Under the pieces are notes generated by a model. That model did not search any database, was not told the origin of the DNA, and was given only the letters and a program-made list of their open reading frames with translations. This document shows, piece after piece, positions 51,508 to 63,141 of a stretch of DNA of 64,000 bases (within the stretch, counting starts at the first letter, position 1; each line of letters opens with the position of its first letter). Origin of the DNA: an uncultured Tenacibaculum sp. (GTDB taxonomy: Bacteria > Bacteroidota > Bacteroidia > Flavobacteriales > Flavobacteriaceae); assembly GCA_947498055.1 (NCBI GenBank), contig CANMJA010000001.1, positions 204,533 through 268,532 of the forward strand. Direction: 5' to 3'. Position numbers and translations under genes: made by a program.

Positions 51508-51527
51508 ATAATTATGAGAGCTTTATC

Positions 51528-51617
51528 ATGAATAAAATAATAACATCTATCATTTTATTTTCAATTGCAATTATTTCTTGTAGTGCTCAGGTAGTATTAC
51601 CTATCGAAAAACGTTGA
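51528..51617 (+). pseudogene. Truncated lipoprotein gene
   Basis: A 29-codon ORF encoding only a signal and lipobox (MNKIITSIILFSIAIISCSA) plus eight more residues. It is the start of a further lipoprotein whose body is missing, consistent with recombination that cut the cargo segment here. Confidence 0.45.
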
Positions 51618-51747
51618 TTTTTTCTACTACAGGATTTATCTTGCATCTATGATTGGTATTCAACTCCCTAATTCAATTGGATTCACTCTAAGAGTTACCC
51701 TAAGATATTCAAGGTAAATCCTTAGACTAATTATAACTTAATTTAAT

Positions 51748-54700
51748 TCAAAAAACTGACTTTACAGTTTTTCTTTGTTGTTCTTCCTTAACAATTGGTT
51801 CAAAGACCTTTTTTTCTTTTTCATTATTTGTATCCGCTATCGAACTTTTAATCTTCCGATCTAAAGTATCTAACTCTAATTTTAAATCTTTTAGATTGGC
51901 TTCTTTTTTCCACTTAGAATTCACCACTTCGTTAAGTGTAGGGATATGCTTTTGACTTTCTTGCAATCTCTGTTGTTCTTTTTCTAGTAACGAAGGAATT
52001 TTAAAGAGCGCATTTAAAAAATTAGAAGCAGCCAATCGAGTGTCGGTAGCCATCAAACCATTATTGTAAGTGTATTTTATATCTCCTTTACCTAGCACAA
52101 AAAAACGATTGATGTTAAAATCAAATTCATCTTTCATAGAAGCTTCCGTTTTAATGAGTAAGGTAAAACCATACAGGTTACCAATACTTCGATATTCTCC
52201 TCTTGTATTCATTTCTTTAGCCATTTTATTAAGATGCTTTCCTATTGTTTCTATATTAGAACTATTCAAGTTTTTTAATTGAATTGGGTTTAAAATAGTG
52301 CCATCACTACTTTTTTGAATATTAGATAAAAATTGCTTTTGATCGGCAATCAAAGAAGCTACTCTTTCCTTACCAAGTTCTGCCAATTGGCAAAGATTTT
52401 TTAATTTATTTTTAGAAGTCCATTTGGCATTATGAAAAGCTTTTCGTTCACTTTCTAATGCAGTTATTTTCTTTTCTAACTTGGCTTTTTCTAGTAAATC
52501 GGTATTCCCAGATAAAATAGCAACATATTCAGAAAAATTCATTCCAGACTTTTCATCCATACCTCCTTCGTCGATAGTCCTTTTTCCAAGATTATTCGTT
52601 TTCAATTGGTCAATAAATAGTTGCTTGTTATGTAGTAGATTAAACTTATAACTATCCAAAGACTTTTCTACTGCGTAGATAATTACATCGACATTATTAC
52701 CTCCAAAATGTTTAGCTATTTCGTTGCCTTTTCTAATAGCTCTACCATCACGTTGTGCTAAATCACTGGGTCGCCAAGGGGTGTCTAAATGATGAATAGC
52801 AACGGCTCTTTTTTGTGCATTTACACCAGTACCTAACATTTCAGTAGAACCAAAAAGTACCCGTATTTTTCCTTCTTTCATTTGCTTAATAAAATCTTTT
52901 CGTGTGTTTTCATTTTTTGCTTCTTGAATAAACCGAACTTCAGAAGGAAGAAGTCCATGATCTTCCACTAATTTTCGTTTAATTTCAGAATACGGATTCC
53001 AAACATTAGGTTTATAAGTCCCTAAATCGGAAAACACAAATTGCGTTCCTTTTTGCGCTTGAAATTTGTGGTAATACTCACTGATTTTTTTAGCACAATG
53101 AGATGCCTTATTATCAATATGATCGGAATATTCAGGAGAAATCATTCGCATGTCTAATGACATTTTTCGAGCATAATTGGTAGCTATAAGCATCTTTGCT
53201 TTCTCTTCTTTTTGAGAGAGTGGAGGTCTGCCCAAGAGTGTAGCATCTCCTGTTTTAGCAAATTCCATGAGTCGATATATGAAATCTTCTTGTTCTGGTG
53301 TAGGTGGGATATTGTACAGTATTTCGTTTTTCTCAGGGCGGTCAATACCAATATCTTTTGCGGTACGATAATCTGTAATTTCTGAATAGAACTGTGCCAA
53401 TTCAGGAACTTTAATAAAGAATCTAAAACGTTCTTTTTGTACAATGGTATTGGTTACAGAAAATTCATAATCCGTTGTCTTTTTAGCATAAATAGCAGCC
53501 CAGGCATCAAAGCAATGAATGTTTTGCTTTTCCAAGGCCTTTGGGCGTAAATATTTAAACAACAGATATAGTTCTGTTAAAGAATTAGAGATGGTTGTAC
53601 CCGATAAAAATGTAGCTCCTAAATCTTTACCTGTACGTTGTTGTATTGTTCGTAAGGCAAATAGTAAATTCATTGCTCGCTGACTTCCTCGTGAATTTCC
53701 TAAACCTGCTACTCGATCGTGACGTGTATTAAACATCAAATTTTTAAACTTATGACTTTCATCTACAAACAGGTGGTCAATGCCCATCATTTTAAAATCT
53801 ATGATATCATCCTTTTTTTCTGCAATGTCGTAGGCTAAAGATTTTAATTTTACCTCTAAATTTTCTTTACGCTTGTACATACCACGAATCATTCCTCTAG
53901 AAACCTCTTCTCCTTGTTCCTCTAATATCCATAAATTATCTTCTACATTATCGAGTTCTGCTTGCAAAATTTCTTGTTGTACTTCAATAGATTGTGGGAT
54001 TTTCCCAAATTGATCGTGTGTTAAAATTACGGCATCCCAATTATTGTTTTTAATATCTCCAAAAATGCGTTGTCGTTTATTGGGTGTGAAATCTTGTTTT
54101 CCTGGATATAGAATTTTGGCATTAGGATAAGCTTTTCGGTAGGTTTCTGCAATCTCATGAACATTGGCTTTGAGCCCTATAATCATGGGTTTGTTAGCTA
54201 GCCCTAATCGCTTTAACTCATAAGAAGCGCAGCACATTACCAATGTTTTTCCTGCGCCAACTTCATGGTCACAAATAGCACCACCATTGTTTTTAATCAT
54301 CCAAACCACATCTTTTTGACTATCGTATAAATCGTCAATTCCTAATGCTTTTCGATCTAGTTCTGGAAAACTTTGGTGGCTACCATCGTACTTAGGTTTT
54401 ACAAAACAATTAAAAGTATCGTTATACAAGTTGGTTAATCTGTTTTTGAAATCATCATTTTGTATTTGTAACCAATCTATAAACTCACTGCGTATTTCGT
54501 CAATTTTACTGTTTGCTAATTGTATTGCTTCACTATCTGGAATTGTTGTTTCTTTTTCACCAATCGTTATTTTTTTGGTGATTTTTGGAGAGGTATTGAC
54601 TAAGGCATGTTTTAATAAGGCAATGCCATCATAATTTCTGCTTTCACTCTTTACATTATACTTGCTCCATATCGTGGCATTTTTTCGCTTACAGTTCACG

Positions 54701-56901
54701 GAAAAGGCATCGCCATTTGGTGTATAATGAATTTGTACATCGGTATCAAATAAGTGCGAAGCAAAACGACTATAAATTCCAGAAGGAATCCAACGTTCTC
54801 CTAAATTAAAGTCTAACTCTTCAAAATCAATACGACGAGGAAAAATAGCTTGTAAGGACTCTAAAGATTCTTTAGCTTCAGTATCATTAGGATTTTCATT
54901 GATATAATTTTGAATCTCTTTTCCTTTTTCAATCACATTACCAGCTAGAAATTGATCTGTGACCTGATATTCGCTTTCTATAGGGTGGTAATGGATTCGA
55001 CCTTTTAAAGCCTTTTTTAATTCTAGTTTCGGTAATTGACTGATCTTTTCCATATAGGCTAAATCCACCTTAGAGAATTTATTAAGTGATGCACTTAGTG
55101 CCTCACTAGGCGTTTCAATGGAGTTGATTTTTTCGGAATTAAAAGCTACAGGACGAAAAAAAATATCTGCTTTTCTAAAAGTGTTTCCTTGGCTACGTTC
55201 TAGATATAGCATTTCATTACTAGCTGTATCCATTTTTAATAGCTTTACGGAATTAGGAGCATTCAAATAATCGCTAACTTTTATAAAAGCATCGTAATAC
55301 TGATTCAGTTGTTTTCGTAATTCTGGCTGCTCTATTTGCGTACTATGTTCTTTATCATATAATTCATAATAAGTATCTCTCAAAGGGATGTACTTCTTTA
55401 TTTTTTGTTGTTGTAAAGAGTTTAGCAATAATGGATGAAAAGTAGGATTTCTAGGAAAAGATTTTAAATAACCTATTTGATTTTCAAAACCAACTAAACA
55501 ACCTTCTTTATAGTGATTTAAAATTGGATTTGTAAATGGTTGAGGAGCATTAGAAATTTTAGGTGGTTTTGGTATTCTTTTAGAAGTAACCCCTGATTTT
55601 TCTTTCTTCTTTTTCTGTTTTTTAGGTTTGTAATTAGGGTTCCGTTCTTCCTCTGTAAAATTGAATAAATCATATAACGTTACTATTGATTCTTGTTCAA
55701 CTACTTTTTGTTTTGGAATTGATTGTTCAATAACTGGTAGAGTAGCGGTTTTAGAGTGTTGATTTAAGTATAAATCCGTATTGAAATTTTGTTGTAGATC
55801 GGTTTCTAACAGTACTCCAAAATCATTCGCTATATCCTGTAGTGTTCCATCATACCAATAAATGGTTGCGGGTTTTCCGTATGGATTGGTATCTATATAA
55901 TGTTTAGTGAAAAGTACATTTTTTTGTTCTTCAAACAGACGATTATTGGGTGTGTTTTCTGGGGTGATATAGTTCTTTATAAACAGTTCTTCTTGTTGAG
56001 AACGTTGTTGTCTTTTACTGTTTTTTTGTAATAAAATAAAATCACTTCCCACTTCAGTGCCTGCATTTTCTAAAAACAAATTATTAGGCAATCGAATAGC
56101 AGAAATCAATTGCATATTTTCTAATAACTTTTTACGAATAGGTTCGTTTTTAGAACTATTTAAAACGCCTTGTGAGGTAATATATGCTAGTAAACCTCCT
56201 TCACGAAGTGTATCGACTCCTTTTAAGAAAAAATAGTTATGAATACTTTTAGATGCTTGTAAATAAGCCTCTTCTTTACTCTTTGAAAATTCAGGGTCAA
56301 AAATAGCTATCTCTCCAAAAGGAATATTACTACTTACTAGGTCAAAATAATTATGGTATTGCTTATCAATGGTTTCAAAACCTTTAGCATATACAGTTGT
56401 ATTAACATGGGTATATTGAAGCATTTTTGCGGTTAGTACGTCTTTTTCAAATGCAATAGAATTAGCACTTGTTAATGCAGATAAAAATACACCCATACCT
56501 GCTGATGGGTCTAAAAAAGCATTCACTTTAATGTTATTGTTTTGTAGTGTTTCTCCAATTTTATCCACCAATGGCTTAGGAGTATAAAAAGCAGTTAATA
56601 CACTACTTCTGATACTATCCATATAGCGTTTATATGTTTTTTGATCTGAGGTGTTTTCTTGTAAAATTCTATGGAGTTCACTTACTAAAGGAAATAAGTC
56701 TAATTCACTGTTAGACCAATGCTCTATATCATCAAAAGAATCAACAGGGTGTAAAACACATTTTAACCCACCAAAACCTACATATTTTTGTAGTTTATTA
56801 AGTTCTTCTGGATTTGGTTGTCTCTTTAATTTTTCGAGCGTTAAGACAACTTTGATAGCTTCAATATTATTTTGAAGATGCTCTTTTTTTGAAAATCCCA
56901 T
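51748..56901 (-). CDS. Giant N6-adenine methylase / SNF2 helicase of the ICE core
   Basis: A 1717-aa protein. An N6-methyltransferase domain (motif I D-P-S-A-G-M-G near residue 130, catalytic-type S-N-I-P-F-G near 185) is followed by a long linker. A SNF2-type helicase comes next, with Walker A G-A-G-K-T near 880, D-E-S-H-K near 1044, and [10 protein letters not shown] near 1389. The C-terminus is coiled coil. Proteins of this build are a hallmark of Bacteroidetes ICEs and are thought to modify or protect the transferring DNA. N-I-P-F replaces the usual N-P-P-Y/F, so methylation activity is uncertain. Confidence 0.92.
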   Translation of the reverse strand: MGFSKKEHLQNNIEAIKVVLTLEKLKRQPNPEELNKLQKYVGFGGLKCVLHPVDSFDDIEHWSNSELDLFPLVSELHRILQENTSDQKTYKRYMDSIRSSVLTAFYTPKPLVDKIGETLQNNNIKVNAFLDPSAGMGVFLSALTSANSIAFEKDVLTAKMLQYTHVNTTVYAKGFETIDKQYHNYFDLVSSNIPFGEIAIFDPEFSKSKEEAYLQASKSIHNYFFLKGVDTLREGGLLAYITSQGVLNSSKNEPIRKKLLENMQLISAIRLPNNLFLENAGTEVGSDFILLQKNSKRQQRSQQEELFIKNYITPENTPNNRLFEEQKNVLFTKHYIDTNPYGKPATIYWYDGTLQDIANDFGVLLETDLQQNFNTDLYLNQHSKTATLPVIEQSIPKQKVVEQESIVTLYDLFNFTEEERNPNYKPKKQKKKKEKSGVTSKRIPKPPKISNAPQPFTNPILNHYKEGCLVGFENQIGYLKSFPRNPTFHPLLLNSLQQQKIKKYIPLRDTYYELYDKEHSTQIEQPELRKQLNQYYDAFIKVSDYLNAPNSVKLLKMDTASNEMLYLERSQGNTFRKADIFFRPVAFNSEKINSIETPSEALSASLNKFSKVDLAYMEKISQLPKLELKKALKGRIHYHPIESEYQVTDQFLAGNVIEKGKEIQNYINENPNDTEAKESLESLQAIFPRRIDFEELDFNLGERWIPSGIYSRFASHLFDTDVQIHYTPNGDAFSVNCKRKNATIWSKYNVKSESRNYDGIALLKHALVNTSPKITKKITIGEKETTIPDSEAIQLANSKIDEIRSEFIDWLQIQNDDFKNRLTNLYNDTFNCFVKPKYDGSHQSFPELDRKALGIDDLYDSQKDVVWMIKNNGGAICDHEVGAGKTLVMCCASYELKRLGLANKPMIIGLKANVHEIAETYRKAYPNAKILYPGKQDFTPNKRQRIFGDIKNNNWDAVILTHDQFGKIPQSIEVQQEILQAELDNVEDNLWILEEQGEEVSRGMIRGMYKRKENLEVKLKSLAYDIAEKKDDIIDFKMMGIDHLFVDESHKFKNLMFNTRHDRVAGLGNSRGSQRAMNLLFALRTIQQRTGKDLGATFLSGTTISNSLTELYLLFKYLRPKALEKQNIHCFDAWAAIYAKKTTDYEFSVTNTIVQKERFRFFIKVPELAQFYSEITDYRTAKDIGIDRPEKNEILYNIPPTPEQEDFIYRLMEFAKTGDATLLGRPPLSQKEEKAKMLIATNYARKMSLDMRMISPEYSDHIDNKASHCAKKISEYYHKFQAQKGTQFVFSDLGTYKPNVWNPYSEIKRKLVEDHGLLPSEVRFIQEAKNENTRKDFIKQMKEGKIRVLFGSTEMLGTGVNAQKRAVAIHHLDTPWRPSDLAQRDGRAIRKGNEIAKHFGGNNVDVIIYAVEKSLDSYKFNLLHNKQLFIDQLKTNNLGKRTIDEGGMDEKSGMNFSEYVAILSGNTDLLEKAKLEKKITALESERKAFHNAKWTSKNKLKNLCQLAELGKERVASLIADQKQFLSNIQKSSDGTILNPIQLKNLNSSNIETIGKHLNKMAKEMNTRGEYRSIGNLYGFTLLIKTEASMKDEFDFNINRFFVLGKGDIKYTYNNGLMATDTRLAASNFLNALFKIPSLLEKEQQRLQESQKHIPTLNEVVNSKWKKEANLKDLKLELDTLDRKIKSSIADTNNEKEKKVFEPIVKEEQQRKTVKSVF

Positions 56902-56999
56902 AGTGCGTAGTGTTGATAATTTTTAAAATTATCAATGCACACTACCAGATTTTTTAGGATAAATATACTGGCGTTGTTTTACTTTACGGAAGTATTATT

Positions 57000-57380
57000 T
57001 TACTTCTTCAATAAATAGAGTTGCCTTATATTTAGGAATAATCGAATAGGTAACAAGAATATTCCAATAAGACCAGAAAGAAATATTTTGATGGCAAAAT
57101 AAACAACCCAACCAATAATAGGTAAGGATAAAAATATATTAGGAGTAATACGGTTTAAAGCTTTCCAACCAGCTACAAAAGAAGCTCCTGTGTAAAAACC
57201 TTGAAAGATTAAAAAGGTTTTAGATGTACTAGATTCTTTTAGTATGGGATTACTAATGATAGAACTGTTGTACAATAGATAAAAGCAAACAATTAAACCA
57301 AAAACAAACATTAGAAAGAGCTCATTGTAAATTCTCTTTTTTTCAAACCTAATTGCTGCTGGATCGTTAAAATACTTCAT
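57000..57380 (-). CDS. Membrane protein of the ICE core
   Basis: A 126-aa protein with three or four membrane helices (about 21-40, 58-75 and 83-112). It lies 3 bases downstream of the DUF1896 gene and upstream of the giant methylase. Function unknown. Confidence 0.6.
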   Translation of the reverse strand: MKYFNDPAAIRFEKKRIYNELFLMFVFGLIVCFYLLYNSSIISNPILKESSTSKTFLIFQGFYTGASFVAGWKALNRITPNIFLSLPIIGWVVYFAIKIFLSGLIGIFLLPIRLFLNIRQLYLLKK

Positions 57381-57383
57381 GGT

Positions 57384-57830
57384 TTATTTAATGATTAGAA
57401 ATTTGTCCATCCAAAGCTGAATCGTTCCTGTCAGTTCAGTGTATAAAGCATTATACATTTCATTATCTTCAAAATCTTTATCCAAGTGATACTGATTAAA
57501 AACAGGTTGACAAATTGGATACATTTTTTCTGTAAAGGCACGTAATTCTTCATCTTTAATATCTCTATTAAATTCATTACAAACAACATCAAAAAGTAAA
57601 TCCATTTTCGAATAGGGCAAATTAGAAAACAACACTTGATTGGCGATATGTGATGCTTCTATAGGATTGTCTTTAGAAGAAACAGCTTGGGTGTAAGCTT
57701 CTAATGCTAATTCACTACGTGTAGTTATAAAATTGGTGTCTTTGGTTAATTCAGGATAGCTTTGAAATAGAAGTTCTTGTAATCTTAACTCAAAATAGGA
57801 AAGGTCGTGTTTTTGATTTGTAATATTCAT
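57384..57830 (-). CDS. DUF1896 protein of the ICE core
   Basis: A 148-aa soluble helical protein with the DUF1896 pattern: L-S-Y-F-E-L-R-L-Q-E-L-L start, the segment A-L-E-A-Y-T-Q-A near residue 46 and a P-Y-S-K-M-D-L-L region. It is found between topoisomerase and methylase genes in Bacteroidetes ICEs. Role unknown. Confidence 0.8.
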   Translation of the reverse strand: MNITNQKHDLSYFELRLQELLFQSYPELTKDTNFITTRSELALEAYTQAVSSKDNPIEASHIANQVLFSNLPYSKMDLLFDVVCNEFNRDIKDEELRAFTEKMYPICQPVFNQYHLDKDFEDNEMYNALYTELTGTIQLWMDKFLIIK

Positions 57831-57914
57831 AATAATTTTTTTTGAAAGAAAAATTAAATACTGAAATTCATTTTATTGAACTCCAGTATTTAAACTAACG
57901 ATTTTTTAAGGTTT

Positions 57915-59984
57915 TTATTTTTTTTTCCTTGTAGGAAATTCAAAAGAAGTTTTTCCGTCAGGATTTAAAACTAAATATGCATCAAAAGTTTTATCAGCCT
58001 TGCTCTTTAATCCTTTTAACAAGGAACTTTTACCACTTTTCAACAATAATTGAATTGCGTTTTCTGACATAATTTTTCCGCAAATACTTCTAAATAATAA
58101 CCATTCGCACTTATCAATAGTACATTTAGCAACTTTTGGAAATAGTTTTACCGATGATTGTTTGCAACTTGGGCATTGCAATAGGTTTTTTTGTATCGTT
58201 TTAATTTCCGTGTTTAAAATTTCAGTAGTAATCTGCTTGGTATGTTTTTCAATAGAATTTTGAAAATTAGAAACATTCATTTCTCCATTTTCAATATTAG
58301 CTAATGATTTTTCCCATACGCCTGTCATTGCTACATTGGCAATGCGTTTATCTTTTACAATTTCATATACTTGCAAACCTTTATCTGTTGGAACGAGTGC
58401 CTTTTTTTGTCTTCGTATATAATTGCGTTTAAATAAGAGTTCAATGGTATTGGCACGTGTAGCGGGAGTACCTAGTCCTACCTCTTTTATAGCTAATCGT
58501 TCTTCTTCATTTTTAATTGTTTTTCCTGCATTTTCCATAGCCGACAATAAAGTTGTTTCAGTAAGTAACGGTTTGGGTTGTGTTTGCTTTTCTAACAAAG
58601 TAGTATTTTTAATTTTTAGTAACACTCCTTTTTCGATTTCAGGCAATTCTTGATTGTTTCTTTTCCCAAATTCACCTCTAACTGATCGCCAACCTTCTGA
58701 AATAATAAAAGTACCGCTAGTACTAAATAATTGTTCTTGTGCTTTACTTTTTAAGGTGGTAATTTCTTTGATGCAAGGAGCAGATACAGCTTCTAATAAA
58801 CGTGAAGCTATTAACTGATAAATAACACTTTCTTCTTTAGTTAAGTCAGTAGGCGTATTTTCAGTAATCAATAACGCATGATGATCTGTTACTTTTTCAT
58901 TATTGACAATACGCTTTTGTAACTTTTGTGTTCGCAACTTTTTTGCGTGTTCTTTTAAAGCTTCATTTTTCTCTAAGTTTAGTATTAATTCGGGTATGTA
59001 CTTCCACATATCTTGTGAAATATATCTACTACCTGTTCTTGGATAACTTATTAGCTTTTTTTCATATAAAGATTGAGCAATATTTAAAGTTTGTAAAGCA
59101 GATAAGTTATAAACTGTATTTGCTTCTTTTTGCAAACCTGTTATATCATAAAGTAATGGAGGTTGTTCCCTTTTTTCTTTTTGCTCCAAATGAACTACCC
59201 TTACAGATTTTAAAACATTGAGAGTTTCTAATTCTAATTGTGCACTTTCTTTAGTAGTAAAAGAAGTTTCTGATAGGGTATGAAATGTAATACCACTAAC
59301 ACTATGCTGTAATTTAATTTTCCAATACACTTCTGATTGAAATTTACTATGTTCTTGGTAGCGTTTACAGATCATTGCTAGTGTAGGGGTTTGAACTCTA
59401 CCCAAAGAGTATACTCCATCATTGGCTTGAATACTTAATGCTTGCGTAGCGTTAATTCCTACTAACCAATCTGCCTCACTGCGTGCTTTGGCAGATTCAT
59501 ATAACGCATTGTAATTAGTACCTAATTGTAAATTTTGGAAGCCTTCTGCAATGGCTTTACTTGTTAAAGAGCTTATCCATAAGCGATCAAAAGGTTTTGT
59601 ACATTTCAAATAATGATAAATATATCTAAAAATTAATTCCCCTTCTCGTCCTGCATCGGTAGCTACTATTATTTTTTCACAGCGATCAAAAATTTCTTTG
59701 ATAATTTGCAATTGTTCAAAAGCCCGCTTATCATTTTTGTACTCATTTTTAATTTTTACTTGTCTAGGAATTAATAAAAATTCTTTAGGAATAATAGGCA
59801 AGTTACTTTTTTGAAACCCTTTAACACCATAGATTTCTGGCATTGCTAATCCTACTAAATGTCCAAATGCCCATGTAATGGCATAACCTTTACCTAACCA
59901 ATATCCGTTTTTGCGTTGGGTAATGCCCAAGTGTAACGCTATTTCGCTTGCTACACTGGGCTTTTCTGTTAAAATAGCTATCAT
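57915..59984 (-). CDS. topB: DNA topoisomerase III (type IA)
   Basis: A 689-aa topoisomerase. The Toprim domain has E-K-P-S-V-A at residue 8 and D-A-G-R-E-G-E near 110. The catalytic Tyr is in I-S-Y-P-R-T-G-S near 313, and L-G-R-V-Q-T-P-T-L is near 190. The C-terminus has a zinc-ribbon-like C-P-S-C...C-x-x-x-x-C-E-W and a short extra domain. It relaxes or separates DNA during transfer or replication of the element. The start overlaps the stop of the DUF4099/DUF3945 gene by one base. Confidence 0.95.
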   Translation of the reverse strand: MIAILTEKPSVASEIALHLGITQRKNGYWLGKGYAITWAFGHLVGLAMPEIYGVKGFQKSNLPIIPKEFLLIPRQVKIKNEYKNDKRAFEQLQIIKEIFDRCEKIIVATDAGREGELIFRYIYHYLKCTKPFDRLWISSLTSKAIAEGFQNLQLGTNYNALYESAKARSEADWLVGINATQALSIQANDGVYSLGRVQTPTLAMICKRYQEHSKFQSEVYWKIKLQHSVSGITFHTLSETSFTTKESAQLELETLNVLKSVRVVHLEQKEKREQPPLLYDITGLQKEANTVYNLSALQTLNIAQSLYEKKLISYPRTGSRYISQDMWKYIPELILNLEKNEALKEHAKKLRTQKLQKRIVNNEKVTDHHALLITENTPTDLTKEESVIYQLIASRLLEAVSAPCIKEITTLKSKAQEQLFSTSGTFIISEGWRSVRGEFGKRNNQELPEIEKGVLLKIKNTTLLEKQTQPKPLLTETTLLSAMENAGKTIKNEEERLAIKEVGLGTPATRANTIELLFKRNYIRRQKKALVPTDKGLQVYEIVKDKRIANVAMTGVWEKSLANIENGEMNVSNFQNSIEKHTKQITTEILNTEIKTIQKNLLQCPSCKQSSVKLFPKVAKCTIDKCEWLLFRSICGKIMSENAIQLLLKSGKSSLLKGLKSKADKTFDAYLVLNPDGKTSFEFPTRKKK

Positions 59985-61387
59985 TATTTTAGCTTTTTAA
60001 CTTTAGGCTTAGTGGTTTTTTCGTCCACTTTTTGAACATTCTTTTTACTAGTCTCTTGCCCGACTTCATCTTTCTTGTTATTCGGGTTTTTAAAGGAGAA
60101 ATCTATTTTATTTCCTTCACCATTTAGTCTTAAATAGCCTTTATATGTACCTCCTGCTTTACTTAAAAAACTATTAATATAAATTGTCTTTCCTTCTTTT
60201 AAAAGAGTACGTTGATCTTCAGTTAGTTCTTTCCCCCTAATTATTTTTGGGATTTTATTAGATGGTGTATTCTTCTTTTTTTGTTGTTGATTTAGAGTAA
60301 GCTTATCAAAAATATATTCTAAATAACGCTTGTCTGCATTAAATTGTAGTGTAGCATCAAATTCATTTCCTTTAGAGGATATCATACCTTTTAATTCTAG
60401 AGGTTTTCCTTCCTTTAAGATTTGTTTTTGTTCGTCACTTAATGTAACCCCTTTAATTTCATTAGGGATTTTAATATACTCTGACTTTAAAGCTACTAAT
60501 TCATTGGTTAGTTTATCAATACTGATAATAGAAGGGATCATTTCACCTGTTTTTAAATTGTGTAGGTCTACCACACGTCCCATATTACCTGTCGTTTTTA
60601 GATTTTTCTTATCTGCATCACTAAACTCATGTCCAAAGAAAGGATAGTTGAGTCTAGGTTCTCTTCGTATACCGTGAATTGCCATGGTAACTTTTCCTTC
60701 TTTATTTTTTTGTAGAGATAAACGGGCATCTAATCGACTAAAAGCTGTACCTACATTAAAGCTTACAGGTACTAATTCGTTAGTTTTATATCCCTTTAAC
60801 AAGCCATCTAATAATTTTTTACTTTCTAATTTTTCTTTAGTTATTCCTAAATTGGATAAAGTATCCCAATCAATATCTTTTTCTTGATACTTATACTCGC
60901 TTTCTTTATTGATGTTTTCTGTTGTGGTAGGAGCTACTTTTTTGTCTGTTGTTGCAGGAGTTACTTCTTGATAATCTACCTTTAGGTCTTTTGCTTGTGT
61001 TGCCATTTGTGCTTCTTTTTTTGAGTTAAATTTTGTGGTATCTATTTCGTGATTCTTCATCATTTCACTGATTGCTTTTGTTGGGGTTTTTAAATGTTCT
61101 TTAAAAAGCTTTGTGATTTTTTCTATTTGCTTTTTAGGTACTTTAAAAAACTTAAAACGTGATGGGTCTTTTGCCTGACGTAAATAATTCGAGAAGAAAT
61201 TAGAGAGCATATCTCCATTTTTATCTACTTTTAAAAAATCATTTTGATTTACTTCTTTGGGATCAGTAGTTTCTAATTTTCCATTTTTATCTAATCCTTT
61301 TACTACTCTTATTTCTTTTCTTTCTTGGTCTAAAACCAATAAAACGTCTGAAAACTGTTCAGGTAGTTCCTTGTTTAAATCACTCAT
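59984..61387 (-). CDS. DUF4099/DUF3945 domain protein
   Basis: A 467-aa protein. The N-terminal ~130 residues are DUF4099-like (LLVLDQERKEIRVVKGLDKNG...). The C-terminal half contains two or three DUF3945-like repeats, each with an L-x-x-x-Q-K/R-x-x-L-K-E-G-K motif (residues near 325, 400). The tail is Lys-rich. It is a standard neighbour of topB in Bacteroidetes ICEs; its biochemical role is not known. Confidence 0.85.
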   Translation of the reverse strand: MSDLNKELPEQFSDVLLVLDQERKEIRVVKGLDKNGKLETTDPKEVNQNDFLKVDKNGDMLSNFFSNYLRQAKDPSRFKFFKVPKKQIEKITKLFKEHLKTPTKAISEMMKNHEIDTTKFNSKKEAQMATQAKDLKVDYQEVTPATTDKKVAPTTTENINKESEYKYQEKDIDWDTLSNLGITKEKLESKKLLDGLLKGYKTNELVPVSFNVGTAFSRLDARLSLQKNKEGKVTMAIHGIRREPRLNYPFFGHEFSDADKKNLKTTGNMGRVVDLHNLKTGEMIPSIISIDKLTNELVALKSEYIKIPNEIKGVTLSDEQKQILKEGKPLELKGMISSKGNEFDATLQFNADKRYLEYIFDKLTLNQQQKKKNTPSNKIPKIIRGKELTEDQRTLLKEGKTIYINSFLSKAGGTYKGYLRLNGEGNKIDFSFKNPNNKKDEVGQETSKKNVQKVDEKTTKPKVKKLK

Positions 61388-61484
61388 TTTTTTAATTTTT
61401 AATTAATAATTAATTAAACTTAGAATGAGGAAAGATGTAAGAATTAGAGGTATTACAAATTGACCTTTTTTGTCGCTCCAAAAA

Positions 61485-61781
61485 CTATTTTGGCGTTACA
61501 GGATTTTTAAATAAGGCTTTAATAAAATGATTGATATCAGATAGGCGGTAATATGTTTTTCCACTGATGGCGTAGTAAGGCAATTTTCCCGAAGAACGGT
61601 ATCGTTGTAAAGTTCTGGAGCTAACTTTTAAAATGGTTAATACATCTTGATTATCTAATAATTGTTCCCCTTCAATCACATTTTTTTGACGTTGTAAACG
61701 AATTATTTTTTCATCTAATAAGTCAAATCGGTCTTGAATACGATCCATCCAAGCAAAAAATTCTCTTCTATCTAGTTCCAT
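61485..61781 (-). CDS. Helix-turn-helix protein, excisionase-like
   Basis: A 98-aa protein. A coiled-coil-like N-terminus is followed by a winged HTH_17/MerR-type domain: L-L-D-N-Q-D-V-L-T-I-L-K-V-S-S-R-T-L-Q-R-Y-R plus P-Y-Y-A-I-S-G-K-T-Y-Y-R. Small proteins of this type near the end of Bacteroidetes ICEs act as excision factors or regulators (Xis2 type). It lies about 100 bases upstream of the DUF4099 gene. Confidence 0.8.
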   Translation of the reverse strand: MELDRREFFAWMDRIQDRFDLLDEKIIRLQRQKNVIEGEQLLDNQDVLTILKVSSRTLQRYRSSGKLPYYAISGKTYYRLSDINHFIKALFKNPVTPK

Positions 61782-62004
61782 CAGTTATGATATTAAAATG
61801 ATGAAACAAAAATGTAGTAGTTATTGGGTTTTTATTTCCAAGTTTGTGCCAATTGGCAATGGATTTTTTTAATTAAAAGGGTTATTATTCCAATTCTAAA
61901 AAAGATAGTAGAGGTCAATACAATCATTATCTAAAAGAGTAAATTAAAGAAATTGATAGTAATAATTTATTGACCTCTAATATAGAGTATAGTACGAATT
62001 GTAA

Positions 62005-62841
62005 TTATTTATCCTTTTGTCCTAAATGAGACTCCAAAGCATTTTTTAATTGGTCTAAAAATAAAGTACGACTATCAGTTCGATATTTCATACGATGATA
62101 TGTATGATGTATATCACCTAATTTTATGTCAAAAACCCGTTCGAAAACATTGGCTATTTTACGAATGTTCGATTGAGGTATAGATTTAGAGATATGCAAG
62201 GCATAAATAAGTTCTATCATGGAGCTTTTGGAATTTGACCAATTTAACCCCTCAACATTCTTATTATTGTCACAACATTTACTAACACTAATTTTACTTT
62301 CTATATAAGAAGTAAGCTTTTCTTCAGCTATGATTAGGGACAAAACAGAGTCATAAAAGGTAGTAAATTGAAAATCAATAAAAGTAAAGGTTAGATTTCC
62401 TGTGTAAATGACATCATTATCTTTATGCCTTAAAAAATAGAGCTCATCCTTATCAGTTCTCCCTGATTTTGTGTATTGGTAAAAGGAATTATTACGGTAA
62501 TATCTTTTATTAGATTTAGATACCTTTTCAAGATAATCAGTGTAATAAACGACATTCTTTTTGCAGTTACCAATAGGACGAGTGATTTCTACATTATAAA
62601 CATGTTTATAAAAGATAAGCAAGCTATGTATGTTAGGTTTTACCTTTTTGAAAAAATGTATTTCATCATCGGGAGAATTAAAACTAGAAGACAATACGTA
62701 ACGCTTCATAGATTCTAACTTCTCGTATAAGAAGGAAATCATTTCTTTAGTGGCATCTATTATTGCTTCATTGGATTGTAATTTAATAGATTGATCTTTT
62801 TCTTTTACTTCATTTAATATTTTATTGAAAAATGTACACAT
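62005..62841 (-). CDS. rteC: RteC-like regulator of excision and transfer
   Basis: A 278-aa protein matching the RteC family throughout: I-S-F-L-Y-E-K-L, F-F-K-K-V-K-P, a D-Y-L-E-K...Y-Y-R-x-x-x-F-Y-Q-Y central part and the winged-helix-like C-terminal region (KSSMIELIYALHIS..., RKIANVFERVF). In CTnDOT, RteC activates the excision operon. The histidine kinase and response regulator RteA/RteB are not seen, so a different signal must control it here. Confidence 0.9.
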   Translation of the reverse strand: MCTFFNKILNEVKEKDQSIKLQSNEAIIDATKEMISFLYEKLESMKRYVLSSSFNSPDDEIHFFKKVKPNIHSLLIFYKHVYNVEITRPIGNCKKNVVYYTDYLEKVSKSNKRYYRNNSFYQYTKSGRTDKDELYFLRHKDNDVIYTGNLTFTFIDFQFTTFYDSVLSLIIAEEKLTSYIESKISVSKCCDNNKNVEGLNWSNSKSSMIELIYALHISKSIPQSNIRKIANVFERVFDIKLGDIHHTYHRMKYRTDSRTLFLDQLKNALESHLGQKDK

Positions 62842-63140
62842 AACATTATCACAATTAGAATTTTCATTAACTAAAAACTTATACTATGAAAGACGTCTAA
62901 TTGTTGTACTATGGGGGGACAGTATATTATCAAAAAAAATATGAACAATGAATATTCAATACTCAAGCTACATATTTGTAGCTAAGTTAAAGGGTCTTAT
63001 TATAAACGAACATAATATATTAAATATTCGTGGTTTTTGAAAAAATATTCGTCTTATGGTAATATATATTGGTTATTTTAAATAGAGATTTGTTAATTAT
63101 TACATTCTATTCTGTTTTTTGAAAAAATGATTGTACTTTA
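62842..63140. other. Right-end non-coding region of the ICE
   Basis: About 300 bases upstream of rteC without a supported gene. It contains a hairpin GCTACA-TATT-TGTAGC (62967-62982), which may be the rteC control site, and AT-rich DNA leading to the right arm-type repeat. Confidence 0.35.
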
Positions 63141-63141
63141 G

